Shown here piece by piece: positions 1 through 12,485 of a stretch of DNA of 64,000 nucleotides (position 1 is its first letter; each line of letters starts with the position of its first letter). The DNA is taken from the NCBI GenBank assembly GCA_029554345.1, contig JAKPJF010000106.1, positions 1-64,000 of the forward strand. Direction: 5' to 3'. The notes beneath the pieces were generated by a model. The model was not told the DNA's origin and searched no databases. It was given only the letters and a program-made list of their open reading frames with translations. This stretch comes from Spirochaetota bacterium. Its GTDB lineage: Bacteria > Spirochaetota > UBA4802 > JAFGJZ01. Both the position numbers and the translations under genes were made by a program.

Positions 1-74
1 CGGCAATGGCACAAAGGGATTTTTTAGAAACACGCTGTTGAGCTGCGCCGTTTTGTCATTTTTATCTAAAATAA

Positions 75-106
75 TTGACAAAAAACGGCACTGTTGAAAC
101 TATCGT
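75..106 (+). promoter_or_regulatory. Putative promoter for tRNA-Thr and the superoperon
   Basis: A consensus -35 box TTGACA lies at 75-80. The best -10 candidates are weak: TATCGT at 101-106 with a long 20-nt spacer, or ACTATC at 99-104. The position, about 10 to 15 nt before the mature tRNA, fits a stable-RNA promoter. A similar ATTGACAAA string lies before rpsL. Bases 1-74 show no gene that can be supported. Confidence 0.4.
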
Positions 107-115
107 TAGAACTGT

Positions 116-188
116 GCCCACGTAGCTCAGTCGGTGGAGCATTTGCATGGTAAGCAAAAGGTCACCAGTTCGATTCTGGTCGTGGGCT
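116..188 (+). tRNA. tRNA-Thr (anticodon GGT)
   Basis: A full cloverleaf can be drawn. The acceptor stem is GCCCACG (116-122) with CGTGGGC (181-187). The D arm is 125-140, the anticodon stem is TTTGC/GCAAA (142-146 and 154-158), and the loop ATGGTAA places anticodon GGT at 149-151, which reads Thr ACC/ACU codons. The T arm has stem ACCAG/CTGGT around TTCGATT (164-180). The 3' CCA is not encoded, since T188 is followed by CATG. It probably shares a transcript with rpmG-secE-nusG. Many bacteria have tRNA-Trp before secE instead. Confidence 0.95.
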
Positions 189-270
189 CATGAGCCCGTT
201 GCTATGGGTTCTGTGTTATTTGGATAATATTTCCCTCGCGTGGAATAAATAAAGTTTACAGGAAGGCGTT

Positions 271-423
271 ATGAGAGAAGTAATTCTTATGAGCTGTCAG
301 GATTGCAAAAGAAAGAATTATGCGACAGAGAAGAACAAAAGAAACACTACAGGAAAGCTGGAGCGCGCAAAATTCTGCAAATTCTGCGGAAAACACACGC
401 TTCACAAAGAAACTAAAGCTTAA
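271..423 (+). CDS. rpmG: 50S ribosomal protein L33, zinc-binding form
   Basis: A 50-codon frame encodes L33, a small protein of the large subunit near the E site. It begins [12 protein letters not shown] and has two Cys pairs (C9/C12 and C36/C39 in FCKFCGK), so it is the zinc-ribbon (C+) version. The start is ATG at 271, preceded by the Shine-Dalgarno sequence AGGAAGG at 260-266. It sits between the tRNA and secE, a frequent place for rpmG. The identification is secure from length, Cys pattern and context. Confidence 0.95.
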   Translation: MREVILMSCQDCKRKNYATEKNKRNTTGKLERAKFCKFCGKHTLHKETKA

Positions 424-437
424 TAAGCAGGTATATT

Positions 438-629
438 GTGAAACTTTTTAAAAACACAAAAGAATTTCTTGCCGGTTCGAAAGAAGAGCTTTCAAAAGTA
501 GCATGGCCTTCTAAAGAAGAAGTGTCTCGTTTTACTATGGTTGCGATTATCCTCACTATTATTATGTCTATCTTTCTGTGGGGTGTCGACATGGTTTTCA
601 CTAAAATAATTCAGACGGTGATGCGTTAA
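438..629 (+). CDS. secE: Preprotein translocase subunit SecE
   Basis: This 63-residue protein is the short, single-span form of SecE, the small essential subunit of the SecYEG inner-membrane channel. The conserved amphipathic stretch ELSKVAWPSKEEV (about residues 18-30) precedes one hydrophobic helix (about 34-58). The start is GTG at 438 with an AGCAGG-like ribosome site 7 nt before it. Its stop is two bases from nusG, the near-universal secE-nusG pairing. E. coli SecE has three spans, so this is the minimal version common outside gammaproteobacteria. Confidence 0.95.
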   Translation: MKLFKNTKEFLAGSKEELSKVAWPSKEEVSRFTMVAIILTIIMSIFLWGVDMVFTKIIQTVMR

Positions 630-631
630 AA

Positions 632-1183
632 ATGGCAAAACAATGGTATGTAATTCATACTTATTCCGGCAAGGAAAATGAAGTAAAACGGTCGATTGAA
701 ACCAAGTTCAAGAACCTCAAGCTTGAGGACAGACTCGGTGAAGTTCTCGTTCCTACTTATGACGATCCGTATCTTGCGAAAGACGGAAAGAAGAAGATGA
801 GAAAGAGAAAGACTTTGCCAGGCTACGTGCTTGTTAATGTCGATCTTGATGACGCGATCTGGGCGGCTATCAAAACTGTAACCTATGTTACAAATTTTGT
901 AGGCGCTTTCGGTACAGGAAAGCCTAAGCCTCTTTCTGACCGCGAAGTCAGCGAGCTTATTTTTGAGAATGCGGACAGAAGTGAAAAATCGAAAGAAAAG
1001 ACTCCTGCGCAGATCAATTTTCTTATCGGAGAGCATGTCAAGGTTATCGACGGGCCTTTCAGCAATTTCAGCGGTGTTATCGAGGAAGTTTTTCCCGAGA
1101 AAGGCAGGGTGAGAGTAAAAGTCGAGATATTCGGCCGCGGTACTCCTGTTGAGCTTGATTATCTTCAGGTTGGAAAGATTTAA
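632..1183 (+). CDS. nusG: Transcription elongation/antitermination factor NusG
   Basis: NusG binds the RNA polymerase clamp and couples it to Rho or to ribosomal protein S10. The 183-residue product has the N-terminal NGN domain starting KQWYVIHTYSGKENEVK and a C-terminal KOW domain (about residues 125-183), seen in VKVIDGPFSNFSGVIEEV. The length matches the E. coli protein (181). A Lys/Arg-rich stretch near residues 50-65 is in the usual linker of the NGN domain. It follows secE by 2 nt, and rplK begins 36 nt later. Confidence 0.97.
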   Translation: MAKQWYVIHTYSGKENEVKRSIETKFKNLKLEDRLGEVLVPTYDDPYLAKDGKKKMRKRKTLPGYVLVNVDLDDAIWAAIKTVTYVTNFVGAFGTGKPKPLSDREVSELIFENADRSEKSKEKTPAQINFLIGEHVKVIDGPFSNFSGVIEEVFPEKGRVRVKVEIFGRGTPVELDYLQVGKI

Positions 1184-1219
1184 TTCGAAAATCAGTTATT
1201 ATAGAATAAGGAAACAGTT

Positions 1220-1657
1220 ATGGCACCTAAAAAAAAGAAAAAACTTGCTACGCAAATTAAGCTTCAGATTAAAGGAGCTCAGGCGAATCCGGCACCTCCA
1301 GTAGGTCCTGCTCTTGGTCAGCACGGACTCAATATTATGGAGTTCTGTAAAGCGTTCAATGAAAGAACCAAGGATAAGCCGGGTCTTGTGCTTCCGGTTG
1401 TAATTTCGGTTTATGAGGACAGAACTTATGATTTCATCATAAAGACTCCTCCTGCAGCGGTTCTTATTAAAAAAGCAATCGGTATCGAAAGCGGTTCCGG
1501 CGAGCCAAACAAGACTAAAGCAGGCAAGATTACCCGCAAACAGCTTGAAGATATCGCAAACATGAAAATGCCGGATCTCAATGCTGATACTCTTGACGCC
1601 GCAGTTAAAATTATTGCAGGTACTGCCCGTTCAATGGGCGTTGATGTCGTAAGATAA
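1220..1657 (+). CDS. rplK: 50S ribosomal protein L11
   Basis: L11 forms the GTPase-associated stalk base with 23S rRNA and is the site of RelA and thiostrepton action. The 145 residues include the N-terminal signature [20 protein letters not shown] with the conserved proline helix, and the C-terminal RNA-binding domain ending in [10 protein letters not shown]. The N terminus carries a run of Lys ([12 protein letters not shown]), longer than usual. An AAGGAAA ribosome site is at 1208-1214. It is the first gene of the rplKAJL group. Confidence 0.97.
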   Translation: MAPKKKKKLATQIKLQIKGAQANPAPPVGPALGQHGLNIMEFCKAFNERTKDKPGLVLPVVISVYEDRTYDFIIKTPPAAVLIKKAIGIESGSGEPNKTKAGKITRKQLEDIANMKMPDLNADTLDAAVKIIAGTARSMGVDVVR

Positions 1658-1683
1658 GCGATCTATTCAATCAGGAGATATAG

Positions 1684-2370
1684 ATGAAACACGGTAAAAA
1701 ACTCATTAGTGCGAGACAAAAAGTCGACAAAACAAAGCTTCTTTCTCCTGAAGAAGCCGTAGCACTCATGAGACAGGTAAAATTTGCCAAGTTTGACGAA
1801 ACAGTGGAACTCAGCATTAAGGTAATTTGCAAAAGTTATCAGAATGTCCGCGGTTTTGTAACACTTCCTGCCGGAAACGGAAAACAGGTTAAGGTTCTTG
1901 TTCTTTGTAAAGGGGACAAGCAGGCAGAAGCGAAGGATGCAGGAGCTGATTTTGTAGGCGGCGATGAGCTGATCGACAAAATTCAGAATGAAAAGTGGAC
2001 TGACTATGATGCTGTAGTTGCCACACCGGATATGATGACCAAAGTGGGTAAGCTTGGTCCCATTCTCGGTAAAAAAGGTTTAATGCCTAAACCAAAAGCC
2101 GGAACAGTTACGAATGATGTTAAAGGCATCATAAAAGAACTTAAAAGCGGAAAAGTTGAGTACCGTTCGGATAAAACCGGAGTTATTCACCTTGGAATCG
2201 GAAAAGCTTCTTTTGCTGATGATGCGATTATTTCCAACATCAAAGCTCTATTTGTTCAGGTGATGAAAGACAAACCGTCGGAAGCAAAAGGCAATTACGT
2301 TAAATCGCTTGTTGTTTGTACTACGATGGGTCCCGGCATCAAAATCAACTTTAAGGGGATAGACAGATAA
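1684..2370 (+). CDS. rplA: 50S ribosomal protein L1
   Basis: L1 binds the L1 stalk of 23S rRNA, helps release E-site tRNA, and in many bacteria represses its own rplKA mRNA. The 228 residues show the conserved GKLGPILGKKGLMPKPKAGT segment and the C-terminal TTMGPGIKIN. The start ATG at 1684 follows AGGAGATAT. The stop codon overlaps the rplJ start by one base (TAATG at 2368-2372), so L1 and L10 translation are likely coupled. That leaves no room for a separate L10 leader. Confidence 0.97.
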   Translation: MKHGKKLISARQKVDKTKLLSPEEAVALMRQVKFAKFDETVELSIKVICKSYQNVRGFVTLPAGNGKQVKVLVLCKGDKQAEAKDAGADFVGGDELIDKIQNEKWTDYDAVVATPDMMTKVGKLGPILGKKGLMPKPKAGTVTNDVKGIIKELKSGKVEYRSDKTGVIHLGIGKASFADDAIISNIKALFVQVMKDKPSEAKGNYVKSLVVCTTMGPGIKINFKGIDR

Positions 2371-2891
2371 TGGTAAAGCAGTACAAAATTGATGAAGTTG
2401 CACAGCTTACAGAAAAGCTGAACGGAAACAAGAACGTAATCCTTACTAACTATTCCGGAATCAAAGTTTCAGCTCTTACCCAGCTTAGAAACGATGTGAA
2501 AAAAACCGGCGCGAAGTTCCAGGTTGTAAAAAACAACTACTTCAGAAAAGCGCTTAAGGACTGCGGATATGATTCTTCACTTGAAGATTATCTCAAAGGT
2601 CCGGTTGCTGTTGCTTTTGCAGGCGACCAGGTCGGTGAAGTAGCAAAACTTTTCAAAGACTTTCAGAAAGAACAGGAAAAGTTTGAGCTTGTAGCCGGTG
2701 TTATCGAAGGTGTCGTTTACGGTGCCGACGGTATAAAAAGAATTGCCGATCTTCCTTCAAAAGAAGTTCTGCTTTCAAAGGTTCTTTATCTTGTCAACGC
2801 TCCAACATCGAAGATTGCTATCGGCATGAATCAGATTATGGCATCCGTTGCGAGAGGAATCAATGCTGTTGCGGAGAAAAACGCTCAGTAA
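2370..2891 (+). CDS. rplJ: 50S ribosomal protein L10
   Basis: L10 anchors L7/L12 dimers to the ribosome. The 173 residues contain the rRNA-binding N-terminal domain with ILTNYSGIKVSALTQLR and FQVVKNNYFRKAL, and a C-terminal helix that would carry L7/L12 dimers. Its start overlaps the rplA stop by one base. In E. coli an L10 leader controls rplJL; here the only structured stretch is downstream, between rplJ and rplL (2909-2947). Confidence 0.96.
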   Translation: MVKQYKIDEVAQLTEKLNGNKNVILTNYSGIKVSALTQLRNDVKKTGAKFQVVKNNYFRKALKDCGYDSSLEDYLKGPVAVAFAGDQVGEVAKLFKDFQKEQEKFELVAGVIEGVVYGADGIKRIADLPSKEVLLSKVLYLVNAPTSKIAIGMNQIMASVARGINAVAEKNAQ

Positions 2892-2908
2892 AGCATTCTA
2901 AAATAGGC

Positions 2909-2947
2909 GTAAAATCAGATCCTTTATATAAAGGTAACTTATTTTAC
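2909..2947 (+). promoter_or_regulatory. Two-tier hairpin between rplJ and rplL
   Basis: An outer inverted repeat GTAAAAT (2909-2915) / ATTTTAC (2941-2947) encloses an inner perfect palindrome CCTTTATATAAAGG (2921-2934), separated by internal loops of 5 and 6 nt. It is not followed by a T tract, so it is less likely a terminator than an RNA processing or stability element. It lies at the joint where L12 output must exceed L10 several-fold. Function is inferred. Confidence 0.5.
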
Positions 2948-3013
2948 CCTTATAGGTTTTGCGGAAAAGCCGCTTAACTTGAAGTAATTCACTAAGTATA
3001 AGGAGTTAAAAAA

Positions 3014-3391
3014 ATGGCTAAATTGTCAATTGATGAACTACTCGAGGCTATTGGTAGCCTTACTCTTCTCGAAGCTTCTGAGCTTGTAAAAGCAATGGAA
3101 GATAAATTCGGAATTTCAGCTGCGGCTCCAACTGCTGTAGCTGTTGCAGCGGGCCCTGCGGCTGAAGCTGCTGAAGAAAAAACTGAATTCGACGTAATTC
3201 TTAAGAGCCACGGCGAAAAGAAAATCGACGTTATTAAAGTTGTTAGAGAAATCACAAGTCTTGGTCTTAAAGAAGCGAAAGAACTTGTTGAAGCTAACGG
3301 CAAAGCTGTTAAAGAAAAAGTTTCTAAGCAGGAAGCTGCTGATATCAAAGCTAAACTTGAAGCAGTCGGTGCGGCTGTTGAAGTTAAGTAA
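3014..3391 (+). CDS. rplL: 50S ribosomal protein L7/L12
   Basis: L7/L12 is the multi-copy stalk protein that recruits and stimulates translational GTPases. The 125 residues show the N-terminal dimerisation helices (1-30), an Ala/Pro-rich hinge (about 33-54, with [18 protein letters not shown]), and the globular C-terminal domain with [18 protein letters not shown]. An AAGGAG ribosome site is at 3000-3005. It is flanked upstream by a two-tier hairpin and downstream by an attenuator-like terminator, so its mRNA level is probably set separately from rplJ and rpoB. Confidence 0.97.
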   Translation: MAKLSIDELLEAIGSLTLLEASELVKAMEDKFGISAAAPTAVAVAAGPAAEAAEEKTEFDVILKSHGEKKIDVIKVVREITSLGLKEAKELVEANGKAVKEKVSKQEAADIKAKLEAVGAAVEVK

Positions 3392-3404
3392 TTTCTTGCC
3401 TTCA

Positions 3405-3424
3405 GCCGGGATTCTAATCCCGGC
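3405..3424 (+). other. Perfect hairpin after rplL
   Basis: GCCGGGATT (3405-3413) and AATCCCGGC (3416-3424) form a 9-bp inverted repeat around CT; a realistic fold is 7 bp with a 6-nt loop. There is no T tract. It lies 14 nt after the rplL stop and could protect the rplL 3' end or pause polymerase just before the terminator-like hairpin that follows. Confidence 0.5.
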
Positions 3425-3434
3425 GCAATGATTT

Positions 3435-3475
3435 AATCAATAGACTGGGTTACCGGTCTATTGATTTTGTTTTTT
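3435..3475 (+). terminator. Intrinsic terminator/attenuator between rplL and rpoB
   Basis: AATCAATAGAC (3435-3445) pairs perfectly with GTCTATTGATT (3456-3466). The stem can extend by GG/CC to leave a GTTA loop, and is followed by TTTTGTTTTTT (to 3475). This is a textbook Rho-independent terminator shape inside the operon. In E. coli an attenuator at the same joint lets only part of the transcription reach rpoBC; the same role is inferred here. Confidence 0.8.
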
Positions 3476-3487
3476 GATGCTGTTTTA

Positions 3488-3502
3488 GCGCGTGAGACGC
3501 GC
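3488..3502 (+). other. Short GC hairpin before rpoB
   Basis: GCGCGT (3488-3493) / ACGCGC (3497-3502) with a GAG loop lies 32 nt before the rpoB start. It could be a processing site, as RNase III cleaves the rplL-rpoB spacer in E. coli, but nothing in the sequence proves cleavage. Confidence 0.35.
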
Positions 3503-3534
3503 AATAATTCGAAAGAAACACACTGGGGTTAAAG

Positions 3535-7059
<3,525 letters not shown>

Positions 7060-7085
7060 AAAAATCTAAATATGGGGATCCCTGA

Positions 7086-10000
7086 ATGAGAGATTTTAAC
7101 GATTTCAGTTCAATGAAAATACAGCTTGCCTCTCCTGATACGATCCGTGAGTGGTCGTACGGCGAGGTTAAGAAACCTGAAACGATAAATTACCGTACGC
7201 TTAAACCAGAGCGTGACGGACTTTTCTGTGAAAAAATATTCGGTACAACTAAAGAGTACGAATGTTATTGCGGAAAATTTAAATCAATCCGCTACAAGGG
7301 CGTAATTTGCGACCGTTGCGGTGTTGAAGTAACGCACTATAAAGTAAGAAGAGAGCGCGGCGGACATATTGAGCTTGCCGCTCCGATAGCACACATCTGG
7401 TATTACAGATCTGTTCCTTCCCGTCTCGGACTTCTTCTTGATATGTCCGCGATGGATCTCAAAAAGATTCTTTATTACGAAAAATATGTTGTACTTGAAC
7501 CGGGTGAAGCTTCTGAAGAGAATATTTCGCGCGGAAGCCTTCTGGAAGAAGATGAATATTATGATCTTTATGAGAAATTCGGCGACAGCTTTGTCGCAGA
7601 AATGGGAGCTTCCGCAATTAAGGAACTTCTTCTCAGTATTGATCTTGATGATGAATCACAGAGACTCAGAGCTCATATAGTTGATCTTCAGCAGAACAAC
7701 AAGACTATTGATAAGAAACTCATCAAACGTCTTGAAGTAATTGAAGCATTCAGAGATTCAGAAAACAAACCTGAATGGATGGTAATGGATGCGATTCCGG
7801 TAATTCCGCCTGAATTACGGCCTATGGTTCAGCTTGACGGCGGACGTTTTGCGACCAGTGACCTTAACGATCTATATAGACGTGTAATAAACAGAAATAA
7901 CCGTCTCAAGAGGCTTCTTGTCCTCAGAGCTCCTGATATTATTGTAAAAAACGAGAAGCGTATGCTTCAGGAAGCTGTTGATGCTCTTTTTGACAACTCA
8001 AGAAGAAAGAAAGCAGTTAAAGGAAAGGGTAATCGTCCGCTAAAATCTATTTCGGATATGCTTAAAGGTAAGCAGGGACGTTTCCGCCAGAATCTTCTTG
8101 GTAAGCGTGTTGACTACTCCGGTCGTTCGGTAATTGTAATCGGACCTGAGCTTAAACTTTATCAGTGCGGTCTTCCTAAGAAAATGGCAATTGAACTTTT
8201 CAAGCCGTTCATCATGAGAAGACTTGTTGATGAAGGATATTGTCAGAATATAAAAAGCGCGAAACGTAAGGTTGAAAACGAAGAAGGCGCAGTATGGGAA
8301 GTTCTCGAGCAGGTAATCGCTGAGCATCCGGTTCTTCTTAACCGTGCTCCGACTCTTCACCGTCTCGGAATCCAGGCGTTTGAACCTGTTCTCGTAGAAG
8401 GAAAAGCGATCAGACTGCATCCGCTCGTTTGTCATGCGTATAATGCGGACTTTGACGGTGACCAGATGGCAGTTCACGTTCCGCTATCTCCTCGTGCACA
8501 GCTTGAGTGCTGGACACTCATGCTTTCTGCAAACAATCTTCTTTCGCCTGCGAACGGTGAACCGGTTGTAACGCCTTCACAGGATATAATTCTCGGTATT
8601 TATTATCTTACCAGTCAGCTCCCTCATAAAGAAGGAGATCCTGTTAAGAGTTTTGATTCACTTGATGACATTGAACGCGCCGTAGACAGAGGAACTTTTG
8701 ATTATAGAAACAAAATCAAATTCTATCCTGCTGAAGGCGAGCCTTTTGAAACAACAGGCGGAAGACTTATTTTTAATCAGATTATGCCTGAAGGATATAA
8801 GTTTGTTAACTACGTTTGCGGAAAAAAAGAAATTTCAAAGATCATCGCTGATATTTTTGATAAATTCGGTTCTGCCGTAACGGTTAAGATGCTTGATGAC
8901 ATCAAGAGTCTCGGTTACAGATACGGAACTTATTTCGCACCTACAATTGCGGTTTCTGATATTATCGTTCCAAAAGAAAAATATGAAATGGTTGAAAAAG
9001 CCAATAAGGAAATCGAAAAGGTTGAGGAAGAATACCGTTTCGGTATGAGAACCAATGAAGAAAGATTCAACCTTGTCGTAAATAAATGGACTTCGGTCAA
9101 TGACCAGATTACTAAAGTAATGATGGAGAATATTGCAAAAGACCAGGAAGGTTTTAACAATATTTACATCATGGCACAGTCGGGAGCGCGTGGATCCAGC
9201 CAGCAGATCAAACAGCTTGCGGGTATGCGCGGATTGATGTCAAAACCGAGCGGTGATATCATCGATATTCCGATCCGTTCAAACTTTAAAGACGGTCTTA
9301 ACGTTCTTGAGTACTTTATCTCAACAAACGGTGCGAGAAAAGGTCTTGCCGATACCGCTCTTAAAACTGCGGATGCCGGTTATCTTACCCGCCGTCTTGT
9401 AGATATTTCTCAGGATGTTGTTGTAACTGAAGACGATTGCGGAACTACAGTCGGTATCGACATCTCCGCGATCAAAGAAGGTGATGAAGTTGTTGAAACT
9501 CTCGGTTCACGTGTAATCGGAAGAACTCTTCTCTATGATTTGTATCATCCGGTAACAAATGAGATTATTGCAAACGCAGATCAGATTATAACAAAGGATC
9601 TTGCAGAAAAAATTGACGAACTTCATATTGATACTATTGAAATACGTTCGGTATTGACTTGCGAATCGCGTCATGGAACATGCGCAAAATGTTATGGTCA
9701 GAACCTCGGTACTTCTATGGCTGTTAATATCGGTGAAGCGGTCGGAACAATTGCCGCTCAGTCAATCGGTCAGCCGGGAACTCAGCTTACCATGAGAACT
9801 TTCCATATCGGAGGTATCGCATCAGGTAAGGTAGAAGAAGGTGAAATCCGTTTCGGTTACCCTGTTTTCGTTAAGAACATGACTTTCAGAACTATTCTTA
9901 CTGATGATAAAAAAATAATATCCGTAAGAAGAGGTTATCTCGAGGTTCAGCGTGTTGTTGCCGAATACAGTCTTGATAACGGAGAAAAGATTACAGCAAA

Positions 10001-11429
10001 AGAAGGCGATAAAATATATCCGGGTTCAAAAATCGCTACAAAAGATAAAGAAGCAGTTCTTTCTAAAACATCAGGTTTTGTTAAACTTGACGGAAACAAA
10101 CTCTATGTGCTTGGCGACATCAATCTTAAGCCGATCAATGTAGGTACAGAAATTCTTTGTCAGATAGATAAATTCTATGACAGAAATTCAGTTATTGCGG
10201 CATTTGACCCGCTTCTCGAGCCTATCGTAACAGAAATTGACGGTACTGTAGAATTTGTTGATGTTGAACTCAACAAGAGTATGATTGAAGAGCTTGACCC
10301 TGTAACCAATCAGAAAAAGAGATTTATAGTAGAGTATAAAACTGAAAAGCTTCAGCCGCGCATAAACGTTTATGCATCTCCTGATGCTGAACCTACTACA
10401 TATCTTCTTCCTAAGGGTGCGCATCTTGTTGTTGAAGATAAGATGAAGGTTAGAGCAGGATCTATTCTTTCAAAGATCCCTAAAGAAGCTGAAAAAACTA
10501 AGGATATCACGGGCGGTCTTCCGCGTGTTGCCGAACTTTTTGAAGCAAGAGTACCGAAAGATAAAACCACTCTTTCAGAAATTGACGGAAAAGTTGTTAT
10601 CGGTGACACTGTTAAGAATAAACGTAAGATTAAAGTTGTTAACGATGAAGAAGAAAGAGAATATTCTATTCCGGCATCAAAATTCCTACGTGTTCAGGAC
10701 GGGGATATAATCCGCAAGGGTGAAAAAATTGATGACGGTCCGGTTGATCCGCATGATATTCTTAAAATCATGGGTATCCGTGAACTTCAGAAATTCCTTG
10801 TTAATGAAGTACAGGCGGTTTACAGACTTCAGGGTGTAGGAATTAACGATAAACATATTGAAATTATCGTTCGTCAGATGCTCCGTAAAGTTAGAATTAC
10901 TGAACCGGGTGATACATCATTTGTAATTGAACAGATTGCTGATAAGTTTGAATTCAAAGATGAAAACGAACGAGTTACAAATGAGGGCGGTTCGCCTTGC
11001 GGTGCAGAGCCGGTTCTTATGGGTATTACTAAAGCCGCTTTGAATACAGAATCGTTTATTTCTGCGGCATCTTTCCAGGAAACAACCCGAGTCCTTACAG
11101 ACGCGGCTATAAAAGGAAAGGTCGATCATCTTCGCGGATTGAAGGAAAACGTAATTATCGGACATCTTATCCCTGCGGGAACAGGTATGCCGGATTACAG
11201 AAATTGTGATGTTTATCAGCATGAAACAGGAGATATGGATTTCACAGAAGAAGAACTTAAGATGATGGAAACTGAGGATGAGTATCCTCGCATGGATGAC
11301 GAAAATCAGCCTCAGCCTGTTCCGGTTCCTTTGATGAAAGATCCGATTCCTCTGGATGAACTTCAGGATGAAGACGAAGAAGATGATGATGAGGATTTCG
11401 CAGAAGAAACTATTTCAGACGAAGAGTAA
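7086..11429 (+). CDS. rpoC: RNA polymerase subunit beta'
   Basis: RpoC carries the catalytic magnesium. The 1447-residue product has the N-terminal zinc ribbon (C60, C62, C75, C78), the active-site motif [12 protein letters not shown] with Asp455/457/459, and the second zinc site (C785, C859, C866, C869). [20 protein letters not shown] and the trigger-loop segment [15 protein letters not shown] are present. The last 65 or so residues are a strongly acidic tail (runs of Asp/Glu) with a Pro-rich linker, longer than in E. coli. The start ATG at 7086 lies after GGGGATCCCTGA. Confidence 0.98.
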   Translation: MRDFNDFSSMKIQLASPDTIREWSYGEVKKPETINYRTLKPERDGLFCEKIFGTTKEYECYCGKFKSIRYKGVICDRCGVEVTHYKVRRERGGHIELAAPIAHIWYYRSVPSRLGLLLDMSAMDLKKILYYEKYVVLEPGEASEENISRGSLLEEDEYYDLYEKFGDSFVAEMGASAIKELLLSIDLDDESQRLRAHIVDLQQNNKTIDKKLIKRLEVIEAFRDSENKPEWMVMDAIPVIPPELRPMVQLDGGRFATSDLNDLYRRVINRNNRLKRLLVLRAPDIIVKNEKRMLQEAVDALFDNSRRKKAVKGKGNRPLKSISDMLKGKQGRFRQNLLGKRVDYSGRSVIVIGPELKLYQCGLPKKMAIELFKPFIMRRLVDEGYCQNIKSAKRKVENEEGAVWEVLEQVIAEHPVLLNRAPTLHRLGIQAFEPVLVEGKAIRLHPLVCHAYNADFDGDQMAVHVPLSPRAQLECWTLMLSANNLLSPANGEPVVTPSQDIILGIYYLTSQLPHKEGDPVKSFDSLDDIERAVDRGTFDYRNKIKFYPAEGEPFETTGGRLIFNQIMPEGYKFVNYVCGKKEISKIIADIFDKFGSAVTVKMLDDIKSLGYRYGTYFAPTIAVSDIIVPKEKYEMVEKANKEIEKVEEEYRFGMRTNEERFNLVVNKWTSVNDQITKVMMENIAKDQEGFNNIYIMAQSGARGSSQQIKQLAGMRGLMSKPSGDIIDIPIRSNFKDGLNVLEYFISTNGARKGLADTALKTADAGYLTRRLVDISQDVVVTEDDCGTTVGIDISAIKEGDEVVETLGSRVIGRTLLYDLYHPVTNEIIANADQIITKDLAEKIDELHIDTIEIRSVLTCESRHGTCAKCYGQNLGTSMAVNIGEAVGTIAAQSIGQPGTQLTMRTFHIGGIASGKVEEGEIRFGYPVFVKNMTFRTILTDDKKIISVRRGYLEVQRVVAEYSLDNGEKITAKEGDKIYPGSKIATKDKEAVLSKTSGFVKLDGNKLYVLGDINLKPINVGTEILCQIDKFYDRNSVIAAFDPLLEPIVTEIDGTVEFVDVELNKSMIEELDPVTNQKKRFIVEYKTEKLQPRINVYASPDAEPTTYLLPKGAHLVVEDKMKVRAGSILSKIPKEAEKTKDITGGLPRVAELFEARVPKDKTTLSEIDGKVVIGDTVKNKRKIKVVNDEEEREYSIPASKFLRVQDGDIIRKGEKIDDGPVDPHDILKIMGIRELQKFLVNEVQAVYRLQGVGINDKHIEIIVRQMLRKVRITEPGDTSFVIEQIADKFEFKDENERVTNEGGSPCGAEPVLMGITKAALNTESFISAASFQETTRVLTDAAIKGKVDHLRGLKENVIIGHLIPAGTGMPDYRNCDVYQHETGDMDFTEEELKMMETEDEYPRMDDENQPQPVPVPLMKDPIPLDELQDEDEEDDDEDFAEETISDEE

Positions 11430-11436
11430 AATATAC

Positions 11437-11463
11437 AGTTCCGGGAATAAATTTCCCGGAACT
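11437..11463 (+). terminator. Hairpin terminator-like element after rpoC
   Basis: AGTTCCGGGAA (11437-11447) pairs perfectly over 11 bp with TTCCCGGAACT (11453-11463) around TAAAT. The following TGATTAATTTTATTG is only loosely T-rich, so termination may be partial. A TTGACA box begins 13 nt later, suggesting partial separation of rpoBC from the str genes. Confidence 0.55.
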
Positions 11464-11475
11464 TGATTAATTTTA

Positions 11476-11504
11476 TTGACAAAGAACTGCCGTAAAGTGA
11501 GATT
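11476..11504 (+). promoter_or_regulatory. Possible promoter before rpsL
   Basis: TTGACA at 11476-11481 matches the -35 consensus. No convincing -10 lies 16-18 nt downstream (GAGATT at 11499-11504 is the nearest). It follows the rpoC hairpin and precedes rpsL by about 50 nt, which is the right place for an str-operon promoter, but the -10 weakness keeps confidence low. Confidence 0.35.
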
Positions 11505-11554
11505 GCAAAAACTAACGGTGAAATTATCTTTTTATATAGGTTTAAGGAGCAAAA

Positions 11555-11929
11555 ATGCCTACTATTAATCAGTTGATAAGAAAAGGGCGTGAGTCAAAAA
11601 ACAGAGGAACTAAATCCCCTGCTTTGAAGTCTTGTCCGCAGAAAAGAGGAGTTTGTACACGTGTAATGACTGTAACTCCTAAAAAACCGAATTCGGCTCT
11701 TAGAAAAGTTGCCCGTGTTCGTCTTACAAACGGTATCGAAGTTACAGCATACATTCCGGGTGTTGGTCACAATCTTCAGGAGCACTCTGCAGTTCTTGTC
11801 AAAGGCGGAAGAGTAAAGGATTTGCCGGGTGTGCGTTATCATATAGTGAGAGGAGCTCTTGATACTCTCGGTGTTGACGGCCGTAAAAAATCGCGTTCTA
11901 AATACGGCGCAAAGAGACCTAAAGCGTAA
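11555..11929 (+). CDS. rpsL: 30S ribosomal protein S12
   Basis: S12 sits at the decoding centre. The 124 residues include [16 protein letters not shown] and [17 protein letters not shown], keeping the lysines where streptomycin-resistance changes usually occur (the K43 and K88 equivalents). The Asp in KDLPGV that is methylthiolated in some bacteria is also present. An AAGGAG ribosome site at 11545-11550 supports ATG at 11555. It opens the rpsL-rpsG-fusA-tuf group, 19 nt before rpsG. Confidence 0.97.
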   Translation: MPTINQLIRKGRESKNRGTKSPALKSCPQKRGVCTRVMTVTPKKPNSALRKVARVRLTNGIEVTAYIPGVGHNLQEHSAVLVKGGRVKDLPGVRYHIVRGALDTLGVDGRKKSRSKYGAKRPKA

Positions 11930-11936
11930 ACGATAA

Positions 11937-12419
<483 letters not shown>

Positions 12420-12442
12420 TTTGTCTTAGATTAAATATATAG

Positions 12443-12468
12443 TGCCAGGTGTCTGCCTGGCATTTTTT
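12443..12468 (+). terminator. Intrinsic terminator between rpsG and fusA
   Basis: TGCCAGG (12443-12449) / CCTGGCA (12456-12462) with a 6-nt loop is followed by TTTTTT (12463-12468). The fusA start is only 17 nt further on, so the element probably attenuates rather than ends the operon, lowering EF-G mRNA relative to S12/S7, or fusA depends on read-through. Confidence 0.7.
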
Positions 12469-12485
12469 GTTGAAGCGGGTGAAAA

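Noticed and set aside
2974-3002. Promoter-like TTAACT-N17-TATAAG before rplL
   Set aside because: The -10 coincides with the rplL ribosome site, leaving no leader for translation.
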